A stretch of 64,000 bases of DNA, from the NCBI GenBank assembly GCA_027483505.1, contig JAIXUP010000076.1, positions 1 to 64,000 on the forward strand. Reading direction: 5' to 3'. The translations under genes were made by a program, and so were the position numbers. This DNA is from Hyphomicrobiales bacterium (GTDB taxonomy: Bacteria; Pseudomonadota; Alphaproteobacteria; Rhizobiales; Beijerinckiaceae). Every line of letters begins with the position of its first letter. Positions within the stretch are counted from its first letter, which is position 1. The notes beneath the pieces were generated by a model. It searched no databases, was not told the DNA's origin, and was given only the letters and a program-made list of their open reading frames with translations. Below are positions 1 to 8,769 of this stretch, in pieces.

Positions 1-1018
1 CCGGCCGATGCTGCCGGCACACCACGAGTTCCCGTACACGCTGCGCCTTGTCTCCGAGATCACCGAGTCGAACGGCTCGTCCTCGATGGCCACGGTCTGC
101 GGCTCCTCGCTGGCGCTGATGGATGCGGGCGTTCCGCTGAAGCACCCGGTGGCGGGCATCGCCATGGGTCTGATCCTCGAAGGCAAGCGCTTCGCCGTGC
201 TGTCCGACATCCTGGGTGATGAAGATCATCTCGGCGACATGGACTTCAAGGTGGCGGGCACCGAGAACGGCATTACCTCGCTGCAGATGGACATCAAGAT
301 CGCCGGCATCACCGAAGAGATCATGCAGGTCGCCCTGACCCAGGCCAAGGATGGCCGTCTCCACATCCTCGGCGAAATGGCCAAGGCGCTGACCAGCGCG
401 CGCTCGCAGCTCGGCGAATTCGCGCCGCGCATCGAAACCATGAAGATCCCGGTCGACAAGATCCGTGAAGTCATCGGCTCGGGCGGCAAGATCATCCGCG
501 AAATCGTCGAGAAGACGGGCGCGAAGATCAACATCGAGGATGACGGCACCGTCAAGATCGCCTCGGCGGATGGCAAGTCGATCGAGGCGGCCATCAAGTG
601 GATCAAGTCGATCGTGTCCGAGCCGGAAGTCGGCGTGATCTACGAAGGCACCGTGGTCAAGACCATGGAGTTCGGCGCCTTCGTCAACTTCTTCGGCGCA
701 AAGGATGGCCTGATCCACATTTCCGAGCTGGCACCGGCGCGCGTCGCCAAGGTCACGGACGTGGTCAAGGAAGGTGACAAGGTCAAGGTCAAGCTGCTTG
801 GCTTCGACGAGCGCGGCAAGATCCGCCTGTCCATGAAGGTGGTCGACCAGGCCACCGGCGAGGACATCACCGAGAAGCTGAAAGCGCAGCGCGACGCCGA
901 GCGCGCCGAGCGCGGCGAAGGTCCGGAAGAAGAGCAGCCAGAGCGCACCGAGCGCCCGCGCCGTGACGATCGCGGTGGTGATCGTGGCGGTCGCGAGCGC
1001 CGCCCGCGCCGCGACTGA
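1..1018 (+). CDS. pnp: Polyribonucleotide nucleotidyltransferase, 3' part (5' end outside window)
   Basis: Phosphorolytic 3'-5' exoribonuclease of RNA turnover and the degradosome. The frame is open from the first bases of the window, so only about the last 338 residues of a roughly 700-residue protein are present. The visible part starts in the second RNase PH core domain ([15 protein letters not shown], then [17 protein letters not shown]). It continues with a KH domain ([16 protein letters not shown], near residues 155-215 of the visible part) and an S1 domain ([16 protein letters not shown], then GLIHISEL). The tail is rich in R, E, G and D, as in other alphaproteobacterial PNPases. A hairpin terminator follows at 1055-1075. 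The assignment is secure; only the 5' truncation by the window edge limits it. Confidence 0.98.
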   Translation, partial: RPMLPAHHEFPYTLRLVSEITESNGSSSMATVCGSSLALMDAGVPLKHPVAGIAMGLILEGKRFAVLSDILGDEDHLGDMDFKVAGTENGITSLQMDIKIAGITEEIMQVALTQAKDGRLHILGEMAKALTSARSQLGEFAPRIETMKIPVDKIREVIGSGGKIIREIVEKTGAKINIEDDGTVKIASADGKSIEAAIKWIKSIVSEPEVGVIYEGTVVKTMEFGAFVNFFGAKDGLIHISELAPARVAKVTDVVKEGDKVKVKLLGFDERGKIRLSMKVVDQATGEDITEKLKAQRDAERAERGEGPEEEQPERTERPRRDDRGGDRGGRERRPRRD

Positions 1019-1054
1019 TCCCTCCCGCGCCTGTGGCGCACAGACTGCATGCGG

Positions 1055-1075
1055 TGGCCGGGCTTGTCCCGGCCA
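1055..1075 (+). terminator. Hairpin downstream of pnp
   Basis: Perfect 8-bp stem (TGGCCGGG / CCCGGCCA) with a 5-nt loop, 37 bases after the pnp stop, followed by ATTTGCTTTGG. The T content is modest, so it may act as an mRNA-stabilising or partial terminator. The downstream efflux gene begins only about 20 bases later. The motif also resembles a dispersed palindromic repeat. Confidence 0.55.
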
Positions 1076-1097
1076 TTTGCTTTGGTACAGGTGGGTG

Positions 1098-2291
1098 GTG
1101 AAACTGCAGCCCAACACACTCGCCATGACGGCGACGCTGGCGATGCTGACCTCGCTGGGTCCGCTCTCGACCGACTTCTACCTGCCCTCCGTGCCGGACA
1201 TCGCCCGCGTCTTCAACGCCGGGACGGCGGGCGCGCAGGCGACGCTGTCGGCCTTCCTGTTCGGCTTCGCCGCCGGCCAGCTGGTCTACGGGCCGCTGTC
1301 GGACAGGCTCGGGCGAAAGCCGGTCCTTCTCGCCGGCTTTGCGCTGTTCCTCGTCGCCACGCTGGGCTGCGCGCTGGCCGTTTCAATCGACATGCTGATC
1401 GGCGCGCGTTTCTTGCAGGCGCTTGGCGCCTCGGGGCCGATCGTGCTCGGCCGCGCCATGGTGCGCGATCTTTATGAGGGTCCGCGCGCTGGGCAGGAAC
1501 TGGCCCGGATGGGCATGATCATGGGCGTGGTGCCCGCGATCGCGCCGGTGCTCGGCGGCTTTCTGCACGATGCCTTCGGCTGGCGCTCGACCTTCGTGGC
1601 GACGCTTGGCTTCGCTTCCGCGCTGGTGCTCTGGATCGTCCTGGCGCTGCCCGAGACGATCCGGCAGAAGCTCGACGAGCCCATGTCCGTCGTCGCCATC
1701 ATCAAGGGTTTCGGCGTCCTGCTGAAAAGCGCGCCCTATCGCGTCTACGTGGCGCTGGTGTCGCTCGCCTATGGCGGGCTCTTCGCCTTCATCTCAGGCT
1801 CGTCCTTTGTCCTGATGGGTGTCTATGGCCTGACGCCGGTGCAGTTTGGCCTGTCCTTTGGGCTCGGCGTCCTCGGCTTCATCTCCGGAACGATCCTGGC
1901 GCAGAGGCTGGTCGGCTCGCTCGGGCTCGACCGGGTGATCGGCCTCGGCGTCGCCTGCCTTGCCTCGGGCGGCCTGATCATGCTCGCGCTCACGCTGATC
2001 GGGACAGGCTCATCGCTCGAGATCAGCGTGCCGATGGGCCTCTACGCGGCCGGCGTGGGCCTGACGATGCCGCAGGGCCAGGCGGCGGCGATGATGCCCT
2101 TCCCCGAACGGGCGGGCACGGCCTCGTCCTTTCTGGGCATCTGCCAGATGACCTTCGCCGCCTTTGTGGGTCTTGCCATCGGGCGGCTCCTGACCGGGTC
2201 GGCCCTGCCCCTGCCGCTGATCATCACGGCGATCGGGGTCGTCGCCTTGATCGTCTTTCACCTCAGCCGTAAGGTCCGCGCCGCCGGCTGA
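1098..2291 (+). CDS. Bcr/CflA family multidrug efflux MFS transporter
   Basis: Proton-driven inner-membrane drug exporter of the major facilitator superfamily (DHA1, Bcr/CflA group). The family signature after the first helix is clear: SLGPLSTDFYLPSVPDIARVF near the N-terminus, then GPLSDRLGRKPVLLAG between helices 2 and 3, and about 12 hydrophobic segments across 397 residues, the usual size. The frame is open upstream to about 963, but that part lies over the pnp tail and terminator and is not membrane-like. I chose GTG 1098 (a GTG at 1095 is equivalent), just behind an AGGTGG-like ribosome site. ATG 1125 is the alternative. The substrate cannot be read from sequence. Confidence 0.9.
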   Translation: MKLQPNTLAMTATLAMLTSLGPLSTDFYLPSVPDIARVFNAGTAGAQATLSAFLFGFAAGQLVYGPLSDRLGRKPVLLAGFALFLVATLGCALAVSIDMLIGARFLQALGASGPIVLGRAMVRDLYEGPRAGQELARMGMIMGVVPAIAPVLGGFLHDAFGWRSTFVATLGFASALVLWIVLALPETIRQKLDEPMSVVAIIKGFGVLLKSAPYRVYVALVSLAYGGLFAFISGSSFVLMGVYGLTPVQFGLSFGLGVLGFISGTILAQRLVGSLGLDRVIGLGVACLASGGLIMLALTLIGTGSSLEISVPMGLYAAGVGLTMPQGQAAAMMPFPERAGTASSFLGICQMTFAAFVGLAIGRLLTGSALPLPLIITAIGVVALIVFHLSRKVRAAG

Positions 2292-2519
2292 CTGCATTCG
2301 CACGGCTGGGGACAGTTCTGTGGACAGCCTGTGAATCACTGTGGATCGCCTTCAGGAAAGCCCGCCTTCGCACGGCAGAGGCTCGGCGATTCCGGCAACG
2401 GCGCAGATTCAAGACTGGTCAGGTCCCTGTGGACAACTCTGCCGCCAAATCAGCCCAGATCATCGGTCAGGAGCATTGCGCGCCCACAAAGGCCGGATCC
2501 CACTTTTCTGCGGGACGCT

Positions 2520-4688
2520 TCAGCCGCCAAAGAGCCGTTCGAGGAAGCCGCGCTCGGCCGGCAAGTTGCGGACCACATCGCTGTCATGGGTTGTCAGGGG
2601 CGCAGTTCCGGGCCTGCGGCCGCTGGCGGGCGCAGCGCTGCCCACCGGTACGCCAGCCGCATCGGGCGGGACGCGCCACAACCCGCCAGGCAGCGGCAGC
2701 GGCTGCGCGCCGGCCAAGGCGGTCCGCATGAACCGGCCCCAGATCTCGGAGGGCAGCCCGCCGCCCGAAACGCGCTTCATCGGACTGTTGTCGTCATTGC
2801 CCAGCCAGACTGCGGCCACGAGGCGACTGGTGTAGCCGACAAACCAGGCGTCGCGGAAATCCTGCGTGGTTCCCGTCTTGCCGGCGGCTTCCCAGCCCGG
2901 CACGTCGGCCTTGCGACCAGTTCCGGTCAGCAGCGTCTCGCGCAGCATCCCGTTCATCATCGGCAGCCGGTTGCGGTCGACGACTGTGCCAATTCCGGAG
3001 CCGTCGCGCTTGTACAGGACCTTGCCGCTGGCGGCGCGCACCTCGCGGATGACATAGGGCGTGACGCCCTGACCGCCATTGGCGAAAGCGGCATAGGCGG
3101 CGGTCAACTCCAGCGGCGTGACCTCGGATGTGCCGAGCGGCAACGATGCGTTGGCCTGCAGGGGAGAGGCAATGCCGAGCCGCTGCGCCACGCGCACGAC
3201 CGCTCTGGGGCCGACTTCCTGACCGAGCTTGACAGCGACCGTGTTCAGGGAAAGCGACAGGGCCGTCTGCAAGGTGACAGGCCCGCGGTAGTCACGCGAA
3301 TAGTTCTCCGGAGACCAGCCCTTCACCGTGACAGGGCTGTCATCGCGGATCGCGTCCGGTGTCAGGCCGGCCTCCAGCGCCGCAAGGTAGACGAACGGCT
3401 TGAAGGACGAGCCGGGCTGACGACGGGCCGACGCGGCCCGATTGAACTGGCTGCGGGCATAGCTGCGGCCGCCTACGAGCGCCTGGATCGCGCCATCCGG
3501 CAGCATGGCGACAACCGCCCCCTGGCTGACGGACTGCTTCGCCCCTTCCCGGTTCAGGGCCTCCGTCAGCGCCGCTTCGGCTGCGAGCTGGATGCGCGGA
3601 TCGATCGAGGTGAGCACGGTGACGTCGCCGTCGATCGAGCCGATGAAGTCGTCGAGCACATCCATGACGAAATCGGCGGCATAGGCGATGGTGTTGGCGC
3701 CCTCGCGCTCAACCGCCTCCGCCGGCTGGACGAGCGCCGTCTTGGCCGACGCGTCGGAGATGAAGCCCTGGTCGACCATGGCCGCGATCACCATCTGGGC
3801 GCGGCGTTCAGCGGCCTCCGGGTTGCGGTTCGGCGCAAGGCGCGACGGCGCCTGCACCAGCCCGGCCAGCATCGCCGCTTCCGCCACGCTGACCGAGCGC
3901 GCCGACTTGCCGAAATAGCGCTGCGCCGCCGCCTCGACCCCGTAGGCTCCCGAGCCGAAATAGACGCGGTTCAGATACAGCTCCAGAATCTGGTCCTTGC
4001 TGAAGCTGCGCTCGAGCCACACGGCGAGAATCGCCTCCTGGATCTTGCGCGACATGGTCCGATCCTGCGTCAGGAACAGGTTCTTGGCGAGCTGCTGGGT
4101 CAGGGTCGAGCCGCCCTGGCTGACGCCGCGGCTTGTCAGGTTGCGGACCGTCGCGCGCATGATCCCGACCGGATCGAGGCCGAAATGGCTGTAGAAGCGG
4201 CGGTCCTCGATGGCGATGAAGGCGCGCGGCAGATGAGGCGGCAGTTCGCGAATGTTGACATTGCGCCCGCCGGTCTCGCCGCGATTGGCGATGAGCACGC
4301 CGTCAGCCGCCAGAATGGCGATATTCGGCGGCCGCTTCGGCACTGTCAGCTGGTCGATCGGCGGCAGTTGCGCCGCATGATAGGCGATGAGACCGCCAAG
4401 CCCCATCACGGCCCACAGGCCAAGCACTAGAGTCCAGTAGGCGAGACGCCCGATCAGGGACCGGCGCGGCTTGCGGCGCCGCCCCTTCGGCGCAGGCGGC
4501 CCGCCCCTGCCGCGCCTGCGCGGCGCGCCGTCATCCTCGCGGTCCCGCTCGGCGCGCTCACGCTGTCGGCCGCGTTGGGGCGCAGCGCGGTCATCGGCGG
4601 ACAGGCGGATGTCATCGCGCGCCGTGCCGCGCGCCTGTCGGGCCTCACCGAAACTGGGTTCGCGTCGTGCGCCTTCGCGGTCGGCCAT
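2520..4688 (-). CDS. mrcA: Class A penicillin-binding protein, PBP1A type
   Basis: Bifunctional peptidoglycan glycosyltransferase/DD-transpeptidase anchored in the inner membrane. It has 722 residues from ATG 4688 (a TTG at 4697 is possible; AGGTGAG lies 11 bases before the ATG). Order of parts: a strongly basic, low-complexity cytoplasmic tail (1-80), one membrane helix (about 83-103), and the GT51 domain with the catalytic Glu of IAIEDRRFYSHFG (about 161) and GGSTLTQQLAKN. The transpeptidase follows with the SSFK tetrad (about 427-430), SLN and KTGTT. All catalytic motifs are intact. It is the last gene of the minus-strand run, 123 bases after trxA, and converges on the efflux gene. The 228 bases between them (2292-2519) show nothing I can name. 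Confidence 0.95.
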   Translation of the reverse strand: MADREGARREPSFGEARQARGTARDDIRLSADDRAAPQRGRQRERAERDREDDGAPRRRGRGGPPAPKGRRRKPRRSLIGRLAYWTLVLGLWAVMGLGGLIAYHAAQLPPIDQLTVPKRPPNIAILAADGVLIANRGETGGRNVNIRELPPHLPRAFIAIEDRRFYSHFGLDPVGIMRATVRNLTSRGVSQGGSTLTQQLAKNLFLTQDRTMSRKIQEAILAVWLERSFSKDQILELYLNRVYFGSGAYGVEAAAQRYFGKSARSVSVAEAAMLAGLVQAPSRLAPNRNPEAAERRAQMVIAAMVDQGFISDASAKTALVQPAEAVEREGANTIAYAADFVMDVLDDFIGSIDGDVTVLTSIDPRIQLAAEAALTEALNREGAKQSVSQGAVVAMLPDGAIQALVGGRSYARSQFNRAASARRQPGSSFKPFVYLAALEAGLTPDAIRDDSPVTVKGWSPENYSRDYRGPVTLQTALSLSLNTVAVKLGQEVGPRAVVRVAQRLGIASPLQANASLPLGTSEVTPLELTAAYAAFANGGQGVTPYVIREVRAASGKVLYKRDGSGIGTVVDRNRLPMMNGMLRETLLTGTGRKADVPGWEAAGKTGTTQDFRDAWFVGYTSRLVAAVWLGNDDNSPMKRVSGGGLPSEIWGRFMRTALAGAQPLPLPGGLWRVPPDAAGVPVGSAAPASGRRPGTAPLTTHDSDVVRNLPAERGFLERLFGG

Positions 4689-4811
4689 GCGCAGCAAATC
4701 TCACCTGTTGATCGCTGCCGCAGCACTGGACTGCTGCGGCATGCTTTCCAACACAATGAAACATGGCGCTTTTAAGGGTTGGTTAAGCCTTGCGCCTGTC
4801 CGGCCGCTTTT

Positions 4812-5141
4812 TCAGACCGCCGCGCTGGCGCTGATCCACTTGTGCAGGTCGCTCTTGGGCGCCGCGCCGGCCTTCTGGGCCACGAGCTTGCCGCCCTTGA
4901 AGACCATCAGCGTCGGAATCGAGCGAATGCCGAACTTGGCCGACACAGCCGGGTTCTCGTCGACATTGAGCTTCACAACCTTGACCTTGCCGGCCATCTC
5001 CGTGGCGATCTCATCGAGCGCAGGCGCGATCATGCGGCACGGGCCACACCATTCAGCCCAGAAATCGACCACGACGGGCTGCGCCGAATTGAGGACATCG
5101 GCCTCGAAGCTGGCATCGGTGACTTTTGCGGCGGCGCTCAT
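4812..5141 (-). CDS. trxA: Thioredoxin
   Basis: Cytosolic dithiol-disulfide oxidoreductase of 109 residues, the normal size. The active site WCGPC lies in [16 protein letters not shown], and the cis-proline loop is [13 protein letters not shown]. It starts at ATG 5141 and follows addA in the same direction after about 100 bases; addA-trxA adjacency is common in Hyphomicrobiales. No strong Shine-Dalgarno site is visible before the ATG. Confidence 0.97.
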   Translation of the reverse strand: MSAAAKVTDASFEADVLNSAQPVVVDFWAEWCGPCRMIAPALDEIATEMAGKVKVVKLNVDENPAVSAKFGIRSIPTLMVFKGGKLVAQKAGAAPKSDLHKWISASAAV

Positions 5142-5244
5142 GGGGGGTCTCGCTGGGTTCTTGTGGGGCGCGGTTCGCCCGCGCGCCTTGTGACTGCAAG
5201 CTATGAATGACGCCGCCCGGGGTCAAGCTTCGCGGCGGCCTGCG

Positions 5245-8200
5245 TCACGGCTCTGTGACTTTCGCACCGAGACCATCGGCCAGCGCCTGGTCAAGCTGAG
5301 AGTCATGCGGCGCCAGAACGCGCGGGCCTGCCGTATAGATGACCCAGGTCCGGACGGGCCGGTCCGGATAGAGCTGCCGCAACAGCTGGCGATAGGCCGC
5401 AAGCTGCGCGAGCGTGCCGGCGCCGATCTGCCAGGCTGTCTCGGGTGGCCTGAGTGTCGTCTTGAAGTCGGCCAGGATGACTTCACTTGCCGTGACGACC
5501 AGCCGGTCGATCCGCCCCGAGACATCCCGGCGCCCCTGGACGGTCTCGATGCTTCCCGCGATCTCGACTTCGGCAAGGCTGCCTTCGCCAAACAGCGCGG
5601 CCAGATCGGGCGCCTCGATCAGGCCGCGGGCCTGCGCAACCAGATCGGCATGTGCCGACGCGCCCGCAGGGCGTGTGTCCTTGCCCAGCAGGCGCAACCC
5701 CACACCGTGACGCGCCTCGGGCGCGATCTGGGGCAACCATTGCAGCAGCCTGTGAACCGCGCGCCCCCGGGCTGCGGCGATGGCGAGCAGCGAGCCCTGC
5801 GCCGCCGGATCGCCCGGCCGCGCCTCCGCACCTGCCGCCGACAAGGCATTGGCCGGCGCGAGCGGCGGAGCGGCTTCAACCTCGTCAGGCAGCGGCGCAT
5901 GAACCCACACGGGCAGGTCGGGCAACGCCACATCAGGCGCGGTGACCACCGTGGCCGGGAACCGGAGGCCGGCTTCCGGCGTGACCTTGAAGCGCCACAC
6001 GGCCAGGCCGCCTGCGGCGTGCGGCGCGGCGACCAGCCCTGTGACAGTGGCCGAAAGCCCGCTCTCGATCAGGCCATACCACGACCCGGCCGGCAGCTTG
6101 CCGTTGGCCGGACGGATGCCGCAGACAATCAGCCGGTCCTCGGCCCGCGTCATCGCGACATAGAGCAGCCGGAGGAACTCCGCGCGCTGGCCAGCATCGC
6201 GCTGCGACCGCGCTGCTGCGGCCGGGGGTGCGTCATCGCCCTTGCGCGACGACCAGACGGTGGCGAAGGCAAGGCCGGCGCCCGCCGTGCGGCTTTTCAG
6301 CGGGATGTCGAGGAACGGTTCGTTGGCGCGCGAGGACGGCGCGGCGCCGATGTCCGCGATGATCACCACCTTCGCCTCGAGCCCCTTGGCGCTGTGGACC
6401 GTCATGACCCGCACTTCGCCGCGGGCTGTCGCCAGATCGCGCCTGACGTCATCGAGGCTTGCCTCGACGGCGTCGAGAAAGCGGCTGAGCGATGGCCCCT
6501 CGCGCTGTTCGTGTTCGCGGGCGCGGCCCAGAAAGGCGTCGATCACATCCGCAGCCTCGGCTCCCAGACGCGACAGCATCAGCCTGCGGCCGTCCAGCAG
6601 CGACAGGATCGCGCTGTAGAAGGCGAACGGGCCGGCCGATGCGGCCAGCGCCTCGATCCGCTGAAAGCGCGCATGCGCCGCCATGTCCCGTTCAAGCGGC
6701 GACGCGGCCAGCGCGGCCCGCAGCGATCCGGCCCGGCCAGGGGCAAGACGCAGCAGGTCGTCGTCGTCATAGCCGAAAATCGGACCCTTGAGCATGACCG
6801 CAAAGGTCAGATCATCGTCTGGCAGGAGGGCGACCCGGCCGAGCGCCACCAGGTCCTGCGTTGCGATATGACCGGCAAGCTCGATGCGGTCCATGCCGGC
6901 GACCGGCACGCGCTCATCCTTCAGCGCGCGCACGATCGCCGCGAAGGCCGCCTTGCGCTTCGGCAGCAGGATCAGGATGTCGCCCGCGCTGATCGGTCGG
7001 CCAAGATCATCGACACCGGCGTCCAGCCAGGACCGCGCGGTGCGCGCAATGGTGCGCGCCAGTTGCTGCACGGACGCCTGGCGTTCGGGCGCGTCGACAG
7101 GCCGGTTCCAGACCACCTCGATGTCCTTGGCCGGCGGCTCGACCAGATCCCACAGATCGACCGCGCCGGAGGCGTCGCCGCGCACGGTCTCGTGGACCAT
7201 GGGGCCGGCGCCGCCGTCCGCACCAAGAGCCGCAGCCGGCTGGGCAAACACCGCATCCACCGCCTCGATCACGTCCCGCGTCGAACGGAATGACACGTTC
7301 AAACGGACATCATGAAATGGCCGCAACAGCGACCTCGACCGCTCGCCAAGCGCGGCGCGCTGCTGGCCGAACTCGGCGGGAGCCGCGCCCTGGAAGCCGA
7401 AGATGGACTGCTTCTCGTCGCCCACCGCGAAGATGGTGCGCGCAACCGCGCTGCCGCGCTGTCCTTCGCCGGCGAGGAACTCCGCCGTCAGCGCGTTGAG
7501 TATGGCCCACTGGTCGGCGCTGGTGTCCTGCGCCTCGTCCACCAGAAGGTGATCGAGACCGGAATCCAGCCGGTAGATCACCCAGGCTGCCTCAATGCGC
7601 GTGAACAACTCGCGGGTGCGCTGGATGAGGTCGGCATAGTCCAGCCGCGCCTCCTGCCGCTTGGCGGCGCTGTAGCGGGCCAGCACAAGCCGCGCAATCT
7701 CGAACAGGGCGAGGCTCCGGTGATAGGTGCGCAGGGCGCGCAGGCGTGAACGGACCTCGGCGCAGATCACGGAAGCAGCCTTCAGCGCCGTCGCAAGATC
7801 GGGCGCGGCAGCGACAACCTTCGTCGTGACCATCTCCCCCTTGCGCGGCTGGTCCTCCTTCGTGAGCAAAAGGCCGCACCACAGGTCCAGTCGCGTCGAT
7901 GGCCCCGCCGCCGGGTAAGCCCGGGCTGCTGGTTCCCACTTCGCGATATCGTTCTTCGTGCCATGGGCCGCCACCAGGCGCATGACCAAGGCCATATCAG
8001 CCAGCCGCTCGACCGTTGCCAGGGCCGAGGCTTCGAGTTCCGCCTCCCGCCAGCGCGGATCGACTTCAAGCGCGTCACGCAGGTCCGCCTCGATCGCGTG
8101 GAGCGGCCGCACTTCGCCGTCCTCATCGACAAGGAAGCGTGCGCTCGCGATGGCCTTCACGACCACACCGCGAAAGCCGCTGTCGTCGACAAGGCCGGCC

Positions 8201-8769
8201 AGATGGTCCAGCGAGACCTTCAGGCTGCCGGCGTCCGCGCTGGCGAGGGTCAACACGGCGGTGATCGCATCGTCGATGGCGGCCGCCTTGTCGGTATCGG
8301 TGATCACCTCAAAGCGCGCCGGAATGCGTGCCTCGAACGGCGTCGCCTGCAGGACCCGCGTGCAGAAGCCATGGAGCGTCTCGAACTTGAGGCCGCCGGG
8401 CGTCTCCAGCGCCCTGACGAAAAGCTGGCGCGCCCGGGCCAGTTCAGCCGCCGCTGGCGCGCGGTCGAGGACGAGGGCCAGCGCCTCGGACAACGCGGCT
8501 GGCTCGAGCCTGACCCAGTCCGCCAGCATGCCGAACAGGCGGCTTTCCATGTTGGCCGCAGCAGCCTTGGTATAGGTCAGGCACAGGATGCGGGCGGGAT
8601 CGACGTCGGCGAGCAGCAGCCGGAGCACCCGCCGCACCAGAACCGTGGTCTTGCCGGAGCCCGCATTGGCCGAGACCCAGGCGCTGGCAGCGGGATCGGA
8701 GGCCCTTGCCTGAAGGGTCCGGGTTAGCTCAGGAACCTGCCGGACGGACGCGGGTTTCTGGCTGCTCAT
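5245..8769 (-). CDS. addA: Double-strand break repair helicase-nuclease AddA
   Basis: Large subunit of the AddAB (RecBCD-equivalent) recombination machine that resects DNA double-strand ends. It has 1174 residues, typical for alphaproteobacterial AddA. Visible motifs: UvrD/Rep Walker A in VSANAGSGKTTVLVRRVL (about residues 30-50), motif II LLVDEAQDTS, motif V/VI VMTVHSAKGLEAK and LLYVAMTRAEDRL, and a C-terminal PD-(D/E)XK nuclease with ILADFKTT. The ATG at 8767-8769 overlaps the addB stop in an ATGA, so the two subunits are translationally coupled. Confidence 0.97.
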   Translation of the reverse strand: MSSQKPASVRQVPELTRTLQARASDPAASAWVSANAGSGKTTVLVRRVLRLLLADVDPARILCLTYTKAAAANMESRLFGMLADWVRLEPAALSEALALVLDRAPAAAELARARQLFVRALETPGGLKFETLHGFCTRVLQATPFEARIPARFEVITDTDKAAAIDDAITAVLTLASADAGSLKVSLDHLAGLVDDSGFRGVVVKAIASARFLVDEDGEVRPLHAIEADLRDALEVDPRWREAELEASALATVERLADMALVMRLVAAHGTKNDIAKWEPAARAYPAAGPSTRLDLWCGLLLTKEDQPRKGEMVTTKVVAAAPDLATALKAASVICAEVRSRLRALRTYHRSLALFEIARLVLARYSAAKRQEARLDYADLIQRTRELFTRIEAAWVIYRLDSGLDHLLVDEAQDTSADQWAILNALTAEFLAGEGQRGSAVARTIFAVGDEKQSIFGFQGAAPAEFGQQRAALGERSRSLLRPFHDVRLNVSFRSTRDVIEAVDAVFAQPAAALGADGGAGPMVHETVRGDASGAVDLWDLVEPPAKDIEVVWNRPVDAPERQASVQQLARTIARTARSWLDAGVDDLGRPISAGDILILLPKRKAAFAAIVRALKDERVPVAGMDRIELAGHIATQDLVALGRVALLPDDDLTFAVMLKGPIFGYDDDDLLRLAPGRAGSLRAALAASPLERDMAAHARFQRIEALAASAGPFAFYSAILSLLDGRRLMLSRLGAEAADVIDAFLGRAREHEQREGPSLSRFLDAVEASLDDVRRDLATARGEVRVMTVHSAKGLEAKVVIIADIGAAPSSRANEPFLDIPLKSRTAGAGLAFATVWSSRKGDDAPPAAAARSQRDAGQRAEFLRLLYVAMTRAEDRLIVCGIRPANGKLPAGSWYGLIESGLSATVTGLVAAPHAAGGLAVWRFKVTPEAGLRFPATVVTAPDVALPDLPVWVHAPLPDEVEAAPPLAPANALSAAGAEARPGDPAAQGSLLAIAAARGRAVHRLLQWLPQIAPEARHGVGLRLLGKDTRPAGASAHADLVAQARGLIEAPDLAALFGEGSLAEVEIAGSIETVQGRRDVSGRIDRLVVTASEVILADFKTTLRPPETAWQIGAGTLAQLAAYRQLLRQLYPDRPVRTWVIYTAGPRVLAPHDSQLDQALADGLGAKVTEP

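Noticed and set aside
2331-4430. Long open frame (699 codons) on the + strand opposite the PBP1A gene
   Set aside because: Mirror frame of a GC-rich gene; the minus-strand product has all PBP1A catalytic motifs, while this one is Arg/Gln/Ala-rich with no domain.
5203-7293. Open frame of 696 codons opposite addA
   Set aside because: Antisense shadow with low-complexity Arg-rich translation; addA is unambiguous on the other strand.
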